From Burkholderia diffusa (lineage in GTDB: Bacteria > Pseudomonadota > Gammaproteobacteria > Burkholderiales > Burkholderiaceae): a stretch of 64,000 nt of DNA. A model generated the notes under the pieces. That model was not told the DNA's origin. It searched no databases and saw only the letters and a list, made by a program, of their open reading frames with translations. This document shows positions 55,583 through 64,000 of the stretch, one piece after another. Made by a program: the position numbers and the translations under genes. Every line of letters begins with the position of its first letter. Position 1 is the stretch's first letter. The DNA is taken from assembly GCF_001718315.1 (NCBI RefSeq), contig NZ_CP013363.1, forward strand, positions 1,984,001 to 2,048,000. Reading direction: 5' to 3'.

Positions 55583-56836
55583 ATGCCTACTCTGACATTG
55601 ACCCGCCTGAGCGCCGCGCTGAGCGGCATGCTGCTGACCGCCGCCGCGCACGCGACGCCGGTGTGGATCACGCTCGGCGACACCGCTTTCCGCCAGCTTC
55701 AACGCATCGATGCGAGCGCGACCGCGCAGTACAGCACGACGGTGGACGCCGGCAAAACACCCGACGGCGCCACGCGCCGCGAAACCGTGCACGTCGTCGA
55801 GATCGACGATGCGCGGCTCGGCGAACTCGCCCATGCGGTACACCATGCGCGTGGCCACGGGCCCGGCTACATCGTGCATGACTCGTTCGACGACGCGCGC
55901 CGGGCATTGCAGCCGGCACCCGCCGCGCTCGCGAAACAGGCCGCCGCGACCGCCTACGCGGTGTCGAACGCGCCGCAGATCAAGACCTGGATTCAGCAAC
56001 TGCAAGCCAGCAACATCGCCGGCACGATCACGTCGTTGTCGGGTTTCACGAATCGCTACTACACGACGTCGCACGGCGTCGCTGCCTCGGACTGGCTCGC
56101 GCTGCAGTGGAAGCAACTGGCCGGCTCGCGCAGCGACATCGCCGTCGAGCAGTTCGCGCATACGGGCTTTCCGCAGAAATCGGTGATCCTGACGATCCGC
56201 GGCAACGATCCGGCCGCCGGCACGGTCGTGCTGGGCGGCCACCTCGATTCGACGGTCGCCCGCACGACGGAAAACACGCGCTCGCCCGGCGCCGACGACG
56301 ATGCGTCCGGCATCGCCAGCCTGACCGAAGCGCTGCGCGTGCTGCTCGCGAACGGCTACCGGCCGAAGCGGACGATCAAGTTCGTCGGTTACGCGGCCGA
56401 GGAAGCCGGGCTGCTCGGATCGAAGGCGATCGCGAAGCAGTTCCGCACGCAGAATGCGAACGTGGTCGGCGTGCTGCAACTGGACATGACCAACTACAAG
56501 GGCGATCCGAAAGACATCTACCTGATCACCGACTACACGAACGCCGCGCAGAACACCTACCTGACGAACCTGGCGAAGACCTATTTACCGGAACTCGCGG
56601 TCGGCACGTCGCAGTGCGGGTATGCATGTTCGGACCACGCGTCGTGGAATGCGCAGGGCTACCCGGCGTCGTTCCCGTTCGAGGCCGACCAGAACGACAG
56701 CCCGTATATCCATACCGTGAACGACACGCTGGAGAATTCGGACCGGCAGGCGAACCACGCGCTGAAGTTCGGCAAGCTGGCGCTCGCCTATGCGGTCGAT
56801 CTTGGCGGTGACGGCAGCACGACCGTCAAGCGCTGA
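55583..56836 (+). CDS. Secreted M28 leucyl-type aminopeptidase
   Basis: This 417-residue protein has a signal peptide over 1-23. The M28 domain shows dizinc ligands in order: His (GGHLDST), Asp (GADDDASG), Glu (AAEEAGLLGS), Asp (QLDMTNYKGD) and His (SPYIHTVND), as in the Aeromonas/Vibrio secreted leucyl aminopeptidases. A Cys pair in SQCGYACSDHAS may form the disulfide known in those enzymes. It would trim peptides released by the protease encoded directly upstream on the same strand; both carry signal peptides. Confidence 0.9.
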   Translation: MPTLTLTRLSAALSGMLLTAAAHATPVWITLGDTAFRQLQRIDASATAQYSTTVDAGKTPDGATRRETVHVVEIDDARLGELAHAVHHARGHGPGYIVHDSFDDARRALQPAPAALAKQAAATAYAVSNAPQIKTWIQQLQASNIAGTITSLSGFTNRYYTTSHGVAASDWLALQWKQLAGSRSDIAVEQFAHTGFPQKSVILTIRGNDPAAGTVVLGGHLDSTVARTTENTRSPGADDDASGIASLTEALRVLLANGYRPKRTIKFVGYAAEEAGLLGSKAIAKQFRTQNANVVGVLQLDMTNYKGDPKDIYLITDYTNAAQNTYLTNLAKTYLPELAVGTSQCGYACSDHASWNAQGYPASFPFEADQNDSPYIHTVNDTLENSDRQANHALKFGKLALAYAVDLGGDGSTTVKR

Positions 56837-56956
56837 CCGGGTCTCGCCGCCTCGAGATTCATCGGGCGGACGCGCATCGTGCGCGTCCGGTCGAAGCGCG
56901 TTTCCCGTTCCGGATAGAATCGTCGTTCGATCACTTCCGCGACACGGCGCACCGCC

Positions 56957-57319
56957 ATGACCGACTTCTCCCGCTCTGCCGACGATCTCTCGCCCGAACG
57001 CGTCACGACCGCGTTCGACCTGCCCGGCCACACGACCGTCCGTTCGCTCGGCGTCGCGCAGGGCATCGTCGTGCGTTCGCGCTCGATCGTCGGCTCGTTC
57101 GGCGCGGCGCTGCAAACCATCTTCGGCGGCAACATCACGCTCTATACGTCGCTGTGCGAGAAGGCGCGCGAGCAGGCATTCGACAAGATGCTCGCCGACG
57201 CACGCAAGCTCGGCGCGAACGCGATCGTCGCCATGCGCTACGACTCGACCGAGATCGGGTCGGGCGTGACGGAAGTCATCTGCTACGGTACGGCCGTGCG
57301 CGTGGCGCCGGACGCGTGA
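56957..57319 (+). CDS. YbjQ/UPF0145-family protein
   Basis: This 120-residue protein of the YbjQ fold has [39 protein letters not shown] and [14 protein letters not shown], the conserved blocks of that family. YbjQ proteins are small, cytoplasmic and of unclear function, and form pentamers in structures. The gene is convergent with the MFS gene, with only six bases between stops. Confidence 0.9.
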   Translation: MTDFSRSADDLSPERVTTAFDLPGHTTVRSLGVAQGIVVRSRSIVGSFGAALQTIFGGNITLYTSLCEKAREQAFDKMLADARKLGANAIVAMRYDSTEIGSGVTEVICYGTAVRVAPDA

Positions 57320-57325
57320 CGCGCA

Positions 57326-58576
57326 TCACACGTCGCGTTCGAGCGACTTCATGTTGGTGAGCTGAGGAAACAGCTTCATCCACGTCAGCGCGACGGCGAT
57401 CGTCGCTGCGCCGCCGATCACGATCGCAGCCGGCGCGCCCCACCACGCCGCCGTTACGCCCGATTCGAATTCGCCGAGCTGGTTCGACGTACCGATGAAC
57501 AGCGAGTTGACCGCGCTCACGCGGCCGAGCATGTCGTCGGGGGTACGCAGCTGCACGAGCGACAGGCGCACGACGACGCTCACCACGTCCGACGCCCCCA
57601 ATGCCGCCAGCGCAATGAGCGACACCGCGAAATGCCGCGACAGCCCGAACACGATCGTTGCGATACCGAACGCGATCACGCCGCCGAACATCGCGCGGCC
57701 CGGCCGCCCCTTCAACGGAAAACGCGTGAGCCACAGCGTGCCCGCGAGTGCACCGACCGCGGGCGCCGCGCGCAATGCGCCGAGCCCCCACGGCCCGACC
57801 TGCAGGATGTCGCGCGCGTAGATCGGCAACAGCGCGGTCGCGCCGCCGAACAGCACCGCGAACAGGTCGAGCGACAACGCACCGAGGATCGCCGGTTCGC
57901 GCCGGATGAACGCGATACCGGAAAACACCGAACGCAATGTGACCGGCTCGCGCGCGGGCGGCGCGCTGCGCAGCGGAATCGTACCGCTCAGCACCGCCGC
58001 GATTGCGAACGCGACGACGCTCGTACCGAACGCGGCGGGCGCGCCGACGCCATACAGGAGGCCGCCAAACGCCGGCCCGAGAATCTGCGCGGCCTGGTTC
58101 GCGGACGTCGACAGCGCGGTCGCACGCGGCAGGTCGCCGCGCGGCACGACGGCCGGCAGCAGCGACGACACCGACGGCGATTCGAACGCGCGCGCGGTGC
58201 CGACGATCGCCGCGAGCGCATACACGCCCGGTGCGACGAGCCACCCTTTCGCGGCGCCGAGCAGGAACACGCCGGCGGCCAGCGCCTCGACGCCCTGGCA
58301 GATCGTCGCGATGCGCCGGCGATCGTAGCGGTCGGCCACCTGCCCGACCACGAGCGTCAGCGCGAACATCGGCACGAACTGCGCGAGCCCGACGAGACCG
58401 AGCGCGAACGCGCTGTGCGTGAGCGCATAGACGTACCAGCCGATCGCGACCGAGAGGATCTGGAACGCGAGCGACGACATTACGCGCGTGCCCCAGAAGC
58501 GCTGGAACGGCGCGTGGCGAAACAGGTTGGCGGGTAACGGCGACGGCGAACGGGATTCGGGTAACGGGGCGGTCAT
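57326..58576 (-). CDS. MFS transporter, enterobactin-exporter-like
   Basis: This 416-residue carrier has about twelve membrane segments and the loop 2-3 motif VADRYDRRRIATIC. ATG at 58576 (MTAPLPES) gives a normal N terminus; the longer frame to 58699 adds a basic non-membrane leader. GRVSAVNSLFIGTSNQLGEF in the second half is typical of the MFS_3/EntS group, which exports siderophores or drugs. The substrate is unknown, and no siderophore genes are nearby. Confidence 0.85.
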   Translation of the reverse strand: MTAPLPESRSPSPLPANLFRHAPFQRFWGTRVMSSLAFQILSVAIGWYVYALTHSAFALGLVGLAQFVPMFALTLVVGQVADRYDRRRIATICQGVEALAAGVFLLGAAKGWLVAPGVYALAAIVGTARAFESPSVSSLLPAVVPRGDLPRATALSTSANQAAQILGPAFGGLLYGVGAPAAFGTSVVAFAIAAVLSGTIPLRSAPPAREPVTLRSVFSGIAFIRREPAILGALSLDLFAVLFGGATALLPIYARDILQVGPWGLGALRAAPAVGALAGTLWLTRFPLKGRPGRAMFGGVIAFGIATIVFGLSRHFAVSLIALAALGASDVVSVVVRLSLVQLRTPDDMLGRVSAVNSLFIGTSNQLGEFESGVTAAWWGAPAAIVIGGAATIAVALTWMKLFPQLTNMKSLERDV

Positions 58577-58732
58577 CGGACGGATGTCATCGAAGAAGGG
58601 CCGGCGTTGCGCAATGCGGCCAAACCGCGATGATAGCTTCAACCGCCCCAATCCCGCCCGATGCCTGCCCGTTGGGCACAGGGCCCGCGCATATCGCACC
58701 GCCCGATACCGATTCGCATCCGAACAACGCGC

Positions 58733-58763
58733 AAAAAAAAAAAGCGCGAACCGCGGTTCGCGC
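58733..58763 (-). terminator. Rho-independent terminator of the porin gene
   Basis: A perfect 20-base palindrome GCGCGAACCGCGGTTCGCGC at 58744-58763 is followed, on the minus strand, by eleven T residues (58743-58733). It lies 46 bases past the porin stop codon. Confidence 0.92.
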
Positions 58764-58809
58764 CAAAGAGAGACCTCGCTGAAGACGTCGAAAGAATTAC
58801 CCGCCCCGC

Positions 58810-59949
58810 TCAGAACGAATGCCGCATCCCGATCCGCACGTCGGCCTGCGTCTGCGTCGTCGACGGCGTGAAGCTGTAGCCGATCACCGCATCGACACCT
58901 TGCGAAGCACGCAGGTAATCGCCGGAGATGTACACATCGGTGCGCTTCGACAGCAGGTAGTGCAGGCCGGCCGTGCCCTGGTTCCAGTGGTGACCTTCGA
59001 AACGCGTGTGCTGGTAGCCCGCGATGAAGCTCAGTGCCGGCGTGAACTGGTACATGCCGCCGCCTTCATAAACCTGCATGTGCGACGACTGGCCGAAGCC
59101 CTTGATCGTCGTGTACGAGAAGTTCGCGTCGAGCGACAGCTTGCCGATCGTGTAGCTCGTGCCGATGCCGAACGTGCCCTGGCTGTCGACGTCCATCGCG
59201 GTGTTCGCGAACAGGTCGGTGCGCGCGCCGGTCGCCGGATCGACGGTCACGGTCTGCTGGCCGAGGAACGTATGCGTGCCGATCATCGCGTACGGGTCGA
59301 ACGCATAGATGCCGTTCGGGTTGTTCAGGCGCGTGTACGCGGCGCCGATCGAGAAGTCGCCCTTCGTGTAGCTTGCGCCCGCGCTCCATGCGCTGTTGCG
59401 ATGGAAGTTGCCGGCGACGTTGCCGAACGAGTACATCGCGCCGAACTTGAAGCCGCTCAGGTCGTTCGACAGGAACTTGACCGAGTTCGGCAGGCGGTCG
59501 CCGTTGAAGCGGTCGAAGTCGCCCTGGTGGATCGCGTAGCCGCTGCCCCATGCCGAGATGTTGTAGATCGACACGAGCTCGTTGGTGATGTCCAGCTGGT
59601 TGCCGAACGACAGCGTGCCCCAGTCGTTCTGGAGACCGACATAAGCCTGCCGCCCGAACTCCGCCCCGCCGAACCCGAGCTGCCCGTTGCCCAAGTGGAA
59701 GCCGCTCTCGAGCGCGAACACGGCCTTCAGGCCGCCGCCCAGATCTTCCGTGCCTTTCAGGCCGAAACGGTTCCCGTAGGCGACGCCGTCATCGAACTTG
59801 ACCACATGCGAACCGCCCGTGTTGTTCACGTACGTAATGCCCGCGTCGAGAATCCCGTACAGCGTCACGCTGCTCTGCGCATGGCCGATGGCGGGAATAC
59901 AGGCCGCGCATGCCAGCGCGGCGGCTACGGCAACTTTCTTTTGCTTCAT
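58810..59949 (-). CDS. Gram-negative porin, OmpC-like
   Basis: This 379-residue outer-membrane protein has a signal peptide over 1-24 (cleavage after GHA), mature start QSSVTLYGILDAGITYV, the typical Burkholderia porin opening, and ending IGMRHSF with the terminal Phe needed for barrel assembly. A trimeric 16-strand general-diffusion porin is expected. ATG at 59949 is chosen over the upstream frame to 60009. It lies near choline-sulfate genes but has its own terminator. Confidence 0.93.
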   Translation of the reverse strand: MKQKKVAVAAALACAACIPAIGHAQSSVTLYGILDAGITYVNNTGGSHVVKFDDGVAYGNRFGLKGTEDLGGGLKAVFALESGFHLGNGQLGFGGAEFGRQAYVGLQNDWGTLSFGNQLDITNELVSIYNISAWGSGYAIHQGDFDRFNGDRLPNSVKFLSNDLSGFKFGAMYSFGNVAGNFHRNSAWSAGASYTKGDFSIGAAYTRLNNPNGIYAFDPYAMIGTHTFLGQQTVTVDPATGARTDLFANTAMDVDSQGTFGIGTSYTIGKLSLDANFSYTTIKGFGQSSHMQVYEGGGMYQFTPALSFIAGYQHTRFEGHHWNQGTAGLHYLLSKRTDVYISGDYLRASQGVDAVIGYSFTPSTTQTQADVRIGMRHSF

Positions 59950-60205
59950 TGTCGACCACCCTCCCTGAACCCTTCGATGGAAAGAACCGTGGCCTGGCGC
60001 GCACAGCAATACGCCGGCTGATTCGAATTCGGTACATCCGCTGGCTTCGGCATTTCGTTTTCCGCAATAACGCAGCCATTGGCGAAAAATACAAACCCAT
60101 ATTTCAGGTCACCCGTCTGAAGGCGACACCAAATGGTCTTGATGCGACTGGTCGGGAAAACACGGAGACGGGCGGCACGGCAAAAGCCGGCCGCCCGAAG
60201 GCAGG

Positions 60206-61174
60206 TCAGCGGGCATCGAGCGCGGCGCGTACGGCCGGCAGGGCCGGCGTGCCGGATGCGGTCGTGACGCCGTCCAGCCAGCCCTCGACGAGCGCCGGAT
60301 CGGCTTTCAGCACGTGCTGCGCCGCCAGCGCGGGCGACGTCTTGTTGTCGAGCATGTCGGCGATCATCCGGTTCTCGACGTCCACGGAGAACGTCATCTG
60401 CCGGAACAGCCGCGCCAGATTCGCGCACTGGCCGGCAAAGCCGGGGCGCGTCACCGTGTTGACCGTCGCGCCGCCATAGTTCGGGCCGAAATACGCATCG
60501 CCGCCCGACAGGTAGGTCAGGTGGAATTTCGTGTTCATCAGGTGCGGCTCCCACGCGAGGAAGACAATCCAGCGCTTGTCCCGCACCGCGCGCTCGACCT
60601 GCGTGAGCATCCCCGTCTCGCTCGATTCGACGAGAGACCAGTTCGCGGACCCGAGCGCGTGGTCGGACAGCATCCGCTTGATGTTCTGGTTCGCGGGCGC
60701 GCCGGGCTCGATCCCGTAGATCTTGCCGCCGAAGCGGTCCGCGTAGCGCGCGAGATCGGCGAATGTATGCACGCCGGCCGCCGCGACGTAGTCGGGCACG
60801 GCCAGCGTGAACTTCGCGCCGCTGAGGTTCGCGTGCAGCACGTCGATCGACTTCTCGTCGACGAACGGCTTCACGAGCGGCGCCTGCGCGGGCATCCAGT
60901 TGCCGAGGAACACGTCGACCTGCCCTTTCTTCAAGCCCTGGTACGTGATCGGCACCGACAGGTTCGCGACGTCCTGCCGGTAGCCGAGCGCCTTCAGCAC
61001 GACGCCGGCCATCGCATTCGTCGCGTCGATGTCGGTCCAGCCGGGCGCCGCCATCTTCACGTCGCGACACGTTTGCGGATCGGCGGCGTGCGCCGACTGC
61101 ATCGCCACCACGCACGCGGTCGCGGCGAGCGCCGCGCCGAGCCTCCGGATTGCTGCATTGCATTGTCGTTTCAT
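60206..61174 (-). CDS. choX: Choline ABC transporter binding protein ChoX
   Basis: This 322-residue periplasmic protein has a signal peptide over 1-31 (cleavage after SAHA). The body APGWTDIDATNAMAG, ITYQGLKKGQVDVFLGNWMP and FLAWEPHLMN carries the Trp and Tyr residues that cage choline in ChoX. It captures choline, here next to choline-sulfatase, which makes choline from its sulfate ester. The gene follows betC by 45 bases. The ATPase and permease genes are not next to it, so it must use a transporter core encoded elsewhere. Confidence 0.88.
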   Translation of the reverse strand: MKRQCNAAIRRLGAALAATACVVAMQSAHAADPQTCRDVKMAAPGWTDIDATNAMAGVVLKALGYRQDVANLSVPITYQGLKKGQVDVFLGNWMPAQAPLVKPFVDEKSIDVLHANLSGAKFTLAVPDYVAAAGVHTFADLARYADRFGGKIYGIEPGAPANQNIKRMLSDHALGSANWSLVESSETGMLTQVERAVRDKRWIVFLAWEPHLMNTKFHLTYLSGGDAYFGPNYGGATVNTVTRPGFAGQCANLARLFRQMTFSVDVENRMIADMLDNKTSPALAAQHVLKADPALVEGWLDGVTTASGTPALPAVRAALDAR

Positions 61175-61219
61175 GATTCGCTTCCTCCGTCGTTCGTCAA
61201 TGACCGCGATGCGGACCGT

Positions 61220-62755
61220 TCAGCGCCCGACGCGCGGAAAGCGCGCCATCGCTTCGAGCGTGTCGAGTTCGATGTGATTGCGCATGTAGCGCTGGCTCGC
61301 ATCGGTAAACGGCTGCCAGTCCCATGCCTGGATGCGCCCCTGCGTCGTCGCCGCGTAATGGAACCGGCGCCGCCGCTGGCTCGCGCGCACCTGGGCGTCG
61401 AGTTCCGGCAGGTTCCAGCGCCGCGCGGCCTCCGCGCGGAAGGCGGCGAGCATGTCGGCGGCTTCGGGCAGGCCGGCCAGGTTCGTACGCTCGCGCGGAT
61501 CGTCGGCGAGGTTGTAGAGCTGGTCGGGGTCGGCCGGGCAATGCACGTACTTCCAGTCGCCGCGGCGGATCATCACGACCGGCGCGACCGCCCCTTCAGC
61601 GAGATACTCGCCCAGCGCGACGTCGTGCGCCGGTGCGCCACGCAGATGCGGCACGAGGCTCGCGCCGTCGACCGGGTCCGGCCAAGCGCCGGCGGGCGCC
61701 GCGCCGGCCAGCTCGACGAGCGTCGGCAGCAGGTCGACGTGCGACACGGGCCCGCGTACCCGCGCGGCATCGAAGCGGCCCGGCGCATGAACGATCAACG
61801 GCACGCGGCAGCCGCCCTCGAAGAACGTCATCTTGTACCAGAGGCCGCGCTCGCCGAGCATGTCGCCGTGGTCGGACGTGACGATCACGATCGTGTCGTC
61901 GGCGAACCCGCATTGCTCGAGCGCGGCCAGCACGCTGCCGAATTGCGCGTCGACGTAGGACGTCGCGCCATAGTACGCGCGGCGCGCGGCGCGGATCTGC
62001 GTGTCGCTGGGCGGCGTGCGGTCGTTTTCGCAGACGAAGCGCAGCCGCTGCGAATGCGGATCGCTGTCGGCCGCATCGAGCCGCACGGCCGGCATGTCGA
62101 TTTCGTCGTCGTTGTACAGATCCCAGTATTCGCGCGTGATCGCGTACGGATCGTGCGGATGCGTCAGCGAGACGACCATGCAGAACGGTCGCTCGTCATG
62201 CCCGGCGGCACGCTCGCGCGCGACGTCGTACAGCTTCTGCTTCGCCGCGAACGTGACCTCGTCGTCGAAGTCGAGCTGGTTCGTGCGCACGCACGGGCCG
62301 GCCTCGAGCACCGAGCTCATGTTGTGATACCAGCTCGGCCGCTCGGTCGGGCGATCCCAGTCGGGCACCCAGCCGAAGTCGGCGGGATAGATGTCGGTCG
62401 TCAGCCGCTCCTCGAAGCCGTGCAGTTGGTCCGGCCCGCAGAAATGCATCTTGCCGGACAGCATCGTGCGGTAGCCGCCCGCGCGCAGGTAGTGGGCGAA
62501 GGTCAGCGTTTGCGCCGGCAGTTCGGCGGCGTTATCGTAGGCGCCGATACCCGACGGCAGCTTGCCGGTCAGCAGCGAGAAACGCGACGGCGCGCACAGT
62601 GGGCTCGCGCAATACGCGGCATCGAATACCACGCCTTGCGACGCGAGCCGGTCGAGCGTCGGCGTGCGTGCGACGCGATTGCCGTAGGCTGGCAACGCGA
62701 ACGGCGTCAGCTGGTCGGCCATCAGGATCAGGATGTTGGGAGTCGGGTTCGTCAT
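61220..62755 (-). CDS. betC: Choline-sulfatase
   Basis: This 511-residue type I sulfatase has the CxPSR motif PLCAPSRFSLLTG, in which Cys54 becomes the formylglycine nucleophile. Other features are metal-site MADQL, the HxxD-type segment LTHPHDPY and the late GDWKYVHC block. It hydrolyses choline-O-sulfate to choline and sulfate. ATG at 62755 gives MTNPTPNILILMADQL, the usual BetC start; the frame reaches 63283 but runs through the divergent LysR gene. It is cotranscribed with choX. Confidence 0.93.
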   Translation of the reverse strand: MTNPTPNILILMADQLTPFALPAYGNRVARTPTLDRLASQGVVFDAAYCASPLCAPSRFSLLTGKLPSGIGAYDNAAELPAQTLTFAHYLRAGGYRTMLSGKMHFCGPDQLHGFEERLTTDIYPADFGWVPDWDRPTERPSWYHNMSSVLEAGPCVRTNQLDFDDEVTFAAKQKLYDVARERAAGHDERPFCMVVSLTHPHDPYAITREYWDLYNDDEIDMPAVRLDAADSDPHSQRLRFVCENDRTPPSDTQIRAARRAYYGATSYVDAQFGSVLAALEQCGFADDTIVIVTSDHGDMLGERGLWYKMTFFEGGCRVPLIVHAPGRFDAARVRGPVSHVDLLPTLVELAGAAPAGAWPDPVDGASLVPHLRGAPAHDVALGEYLAEGAVAPVVMIRRGDWKYVHCPADPDQLYNLADDPRERTNLAGLPEAADMLAAFRAEAARRWNLPELDAQVRASQRRRRFHYAATTQGRIQAWDWQPFTDASQRYMRNHIELDTLEAMARFPRVGR

Positions 62756-62978
62756 CGGCGGTCGTGGGGAAATCGGTGTTCGAACGGAACGGCGCGACGC
62801 TTGCGCAGCGACGCAGCCAGCATGACGGACGCAGCCTGAAGAAAGTGCCGCGCGCACCGGCCGCGACTGGCTAGAATCGCGGAAGGACCGGCACGGTGCC
62901 GTGTCGTCCGAATCACTATCCCCCGCCCGAATTCGCGCGGGAAGGCGTCCGGCCCTTATGAGGCCATTAGAGAGACTT

Positions 62979-63884
62979 ATGTCGAAATCCGAACCGTTAC
63001 CGTCGATGCAGGCGCTGCGCGCGTTCGAATCGGCCGCCCGTCTCCAGAGCTTCACGGCCGCCGCGCGCGAGCTCGGCTCGACGCAGCCGGCCGTGAGCCA
63101 GCAGGTGTTCCAGCTCGAGGCGGAGCTCGGCGTGCCGCTGTTCGAGCGCAGCCCGCGCGGCGTCACGCTGACGAGCGACGGCCAGTGCCTGTACGAAGCC
63201 GTGCGGGTAAGCCTCGACACGCTGCGCGGCGCCACCGCGACGCTGCGCGCGCGCCGCGAGCATGGCGCGCTCACGATCGTCACGGATTTCGGTTTCGCGA
63301 CCTACTGGCTGATGCCGCGCCTCGCGGGCCTGAAACGCGTGATGCCGGACGTCGACGTGCGGGTCGTCACGTCACAGGATTACGACGCGCAGCGCGACCA
63401 CGCCGACATCGCGATCCTGTTCGGCGACGGCCACTGGCCGTCGTGCACGGCCGCGCGGCTCTTTCCGGAATCAGTCACGCCCGTCTGCTCGCCCGCGTTC
63501 CGCGCCGCGCACCCGCACGTCGCCCGGCCCGACCATCTGCATGCGCTGCCGCTGCTGCACGTGCAGCCGACGCGCCCCGAGCGCTGGCTGTCGTGGGCCG
63601 GCTGGTTCGACGCGCATGGCCTCGACGCGCCCGCCGCCGCGCGTGGCGTGACCTTCAACAGCTATGCGCTCGTGATCCATGCTGCGCTGCTCGGCGAGGG
63701 CGTCGCGCTCGGCTGGTCGCCGCTCGTCGACGAGCTCGTTGCGTCCGGGCAGCTCGTGAAGCTCGTCGACGCACCCGTCGTCACGTCGCGCGGCTACTTC
63801 CTCGTGCGTCCGCCGCAGCGCCCCGAACCGGACGCGACCCACGTGTTCCGTCGCTGGCTGCTGGATGCGTGCGCACCTGCGTGA
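62979..63884 (+). CDS. LysR-family regulator of choline-sulfate genes
   Basis: This 301-residue protein has an N-terminal helix-turn-helix (FTAAARELGSTQPAVSQQVF) and an effector domain of the GcvA-like subgroup. ATG at 62979 (MSKSEPLPSMQALR) has a purine-rich site before it. It is divergent from betC-choX across 223 bases and is the likely activator of that operon in response to choline or its sulfate, as in related Burkholderia and rhizobial loci. Confidence 0.87.
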   Translation: MSKSEPLPSMQALRAFESAARLQSFTAAARELGSTQPAVSQQVFQLEAELGVPLFERSPRGVTLTSDGQCLYEAVRVSLDTLRGATATLRARREHGALTIVTDFGFATYWLMPRLAGLKRVMPDVDVRVVTSQDYDAQRDHADIAILFGDGHWPSCTAARLFPESVTPVCSPAFRAAHPHVARPDHLHALPLLHVQPTRPERWLSWAGWFDAHGLDAPAAARGVTFNSYALVIHAALLGEGVALGWSPLVDELVASGQLVKLVDAPVVTSRGYFLVRPPQRPEPDATHVFRRWLLDACAPA

Positions 63885-64000
63885 ACGGCGCTCCGGCAAG
63901 CGAATACACACCTGACACTTGCTGGACTCGCCGCGCCCGTCCCGCCCGACGCCCGCTGCCCGGCCCGCCGAAGCCCCGCTCCGTTCGGCCGCACTGACGC

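Noticed and set aside
60314..62839. Open frame of 841 codons on the plus strand opposite choX and betC
   Set aside because: Antisense shadow with Arg-rich, family-less translation; the minus strand encodes two complete enzymes or transport proteins with motifs.

Overview
The window looks like an accessory-rich stretch of a secondary replicon of a Burkholderia species, probably of the B. cepacia complex. The grounds are very high GC with strong third-position GC in most genes, many LysR and GlxA/AraC regulators, a Burkholderia-type porin, an H-NS protein with the short Burkholderia architecture, BPSL0761 and DUF6471 family proteins, and choline-O-sulfate genes. No rRNA, tRNA, CRISPR array or replication gene was found.

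Layout. (1) 1-2008: the 5' part of a histidine kinase gene that runs off the left edge, and a stand-alone HEAGH zinc protein. (2) 2123-18204: a catabolic island for a quaternary-amine or other onium compound. It has a GlxA-type regulator, a GbcA-like Rieske oxygenase, a LysR regulator, a ProX/ProV/ProW-type ABC importer, an FAD amine oxidoreductase, a DapA-family lyase, an aldehyde dehydrogenase, a GntR regulator, a GbcB-like reductase, a DddP-like M24 protein and a glutathione-independent formaldehyde dehydrogenase. The oxygenase and the reductase genes lie 10 kb apart, but their promoters carry the same operator-like block and the same -35/-10 spacing. (3) 18702-24431: an operon for a dicarboxylate/amino-acid symporter, a PLP-dependent desulfhydrase/deaminase, an MFS carrier and a LysE exporter, with a divergent LysR gene. 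(4) 24619-27672: small envelope proteins and a TetR regulator linked by AAACCG-N6-CGGTTT operators, one of them inside a perfect 52-bp palindrome. (5) 27673-30472: H-NS, a decayed gene and small hypothetical genes.

(6) About 31.0-45.8 kb: a Tn7-like transposon, the most unusual part of the window. Its core runs tnsC-like, tniQ, tniQ/tnsD, tnsA, tnsB, all on the + strand with short gaps and ATGA overlaps. The tnsA and tnsB catalytic residues are intact, but the TnsC-like protein lacks a recognisable Walker A lysine and the Walker B DE pair. Facing the core is a four-gene type II CBASS operon (HNH-SAVED effector, CD-NTase, Cap2 E2-E1, Cap3 JAMM protease). Divergent from it is a 590-residue protein with features of TnsE. 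Two adjoining 23-bp repeats plus one more copy mark the right-hand end, about 50-60 bp beyond the stop codon of a LysR gene. The left end is not clearly defined.

(7) 45827-63884: ordinary high-GC Burkholderia genes. These are a LysR gene divergent from a MaeB malic enzyme, a class V aminotransferase, a LysR/YdcZ pair, a GlxA regulator, a secreted zinc protease followed by a secreted M28 aminopeptidase, YbjQ, an MFS carrier, a porin, and a choline-sulfate module (choX, betC, divergent LysR).
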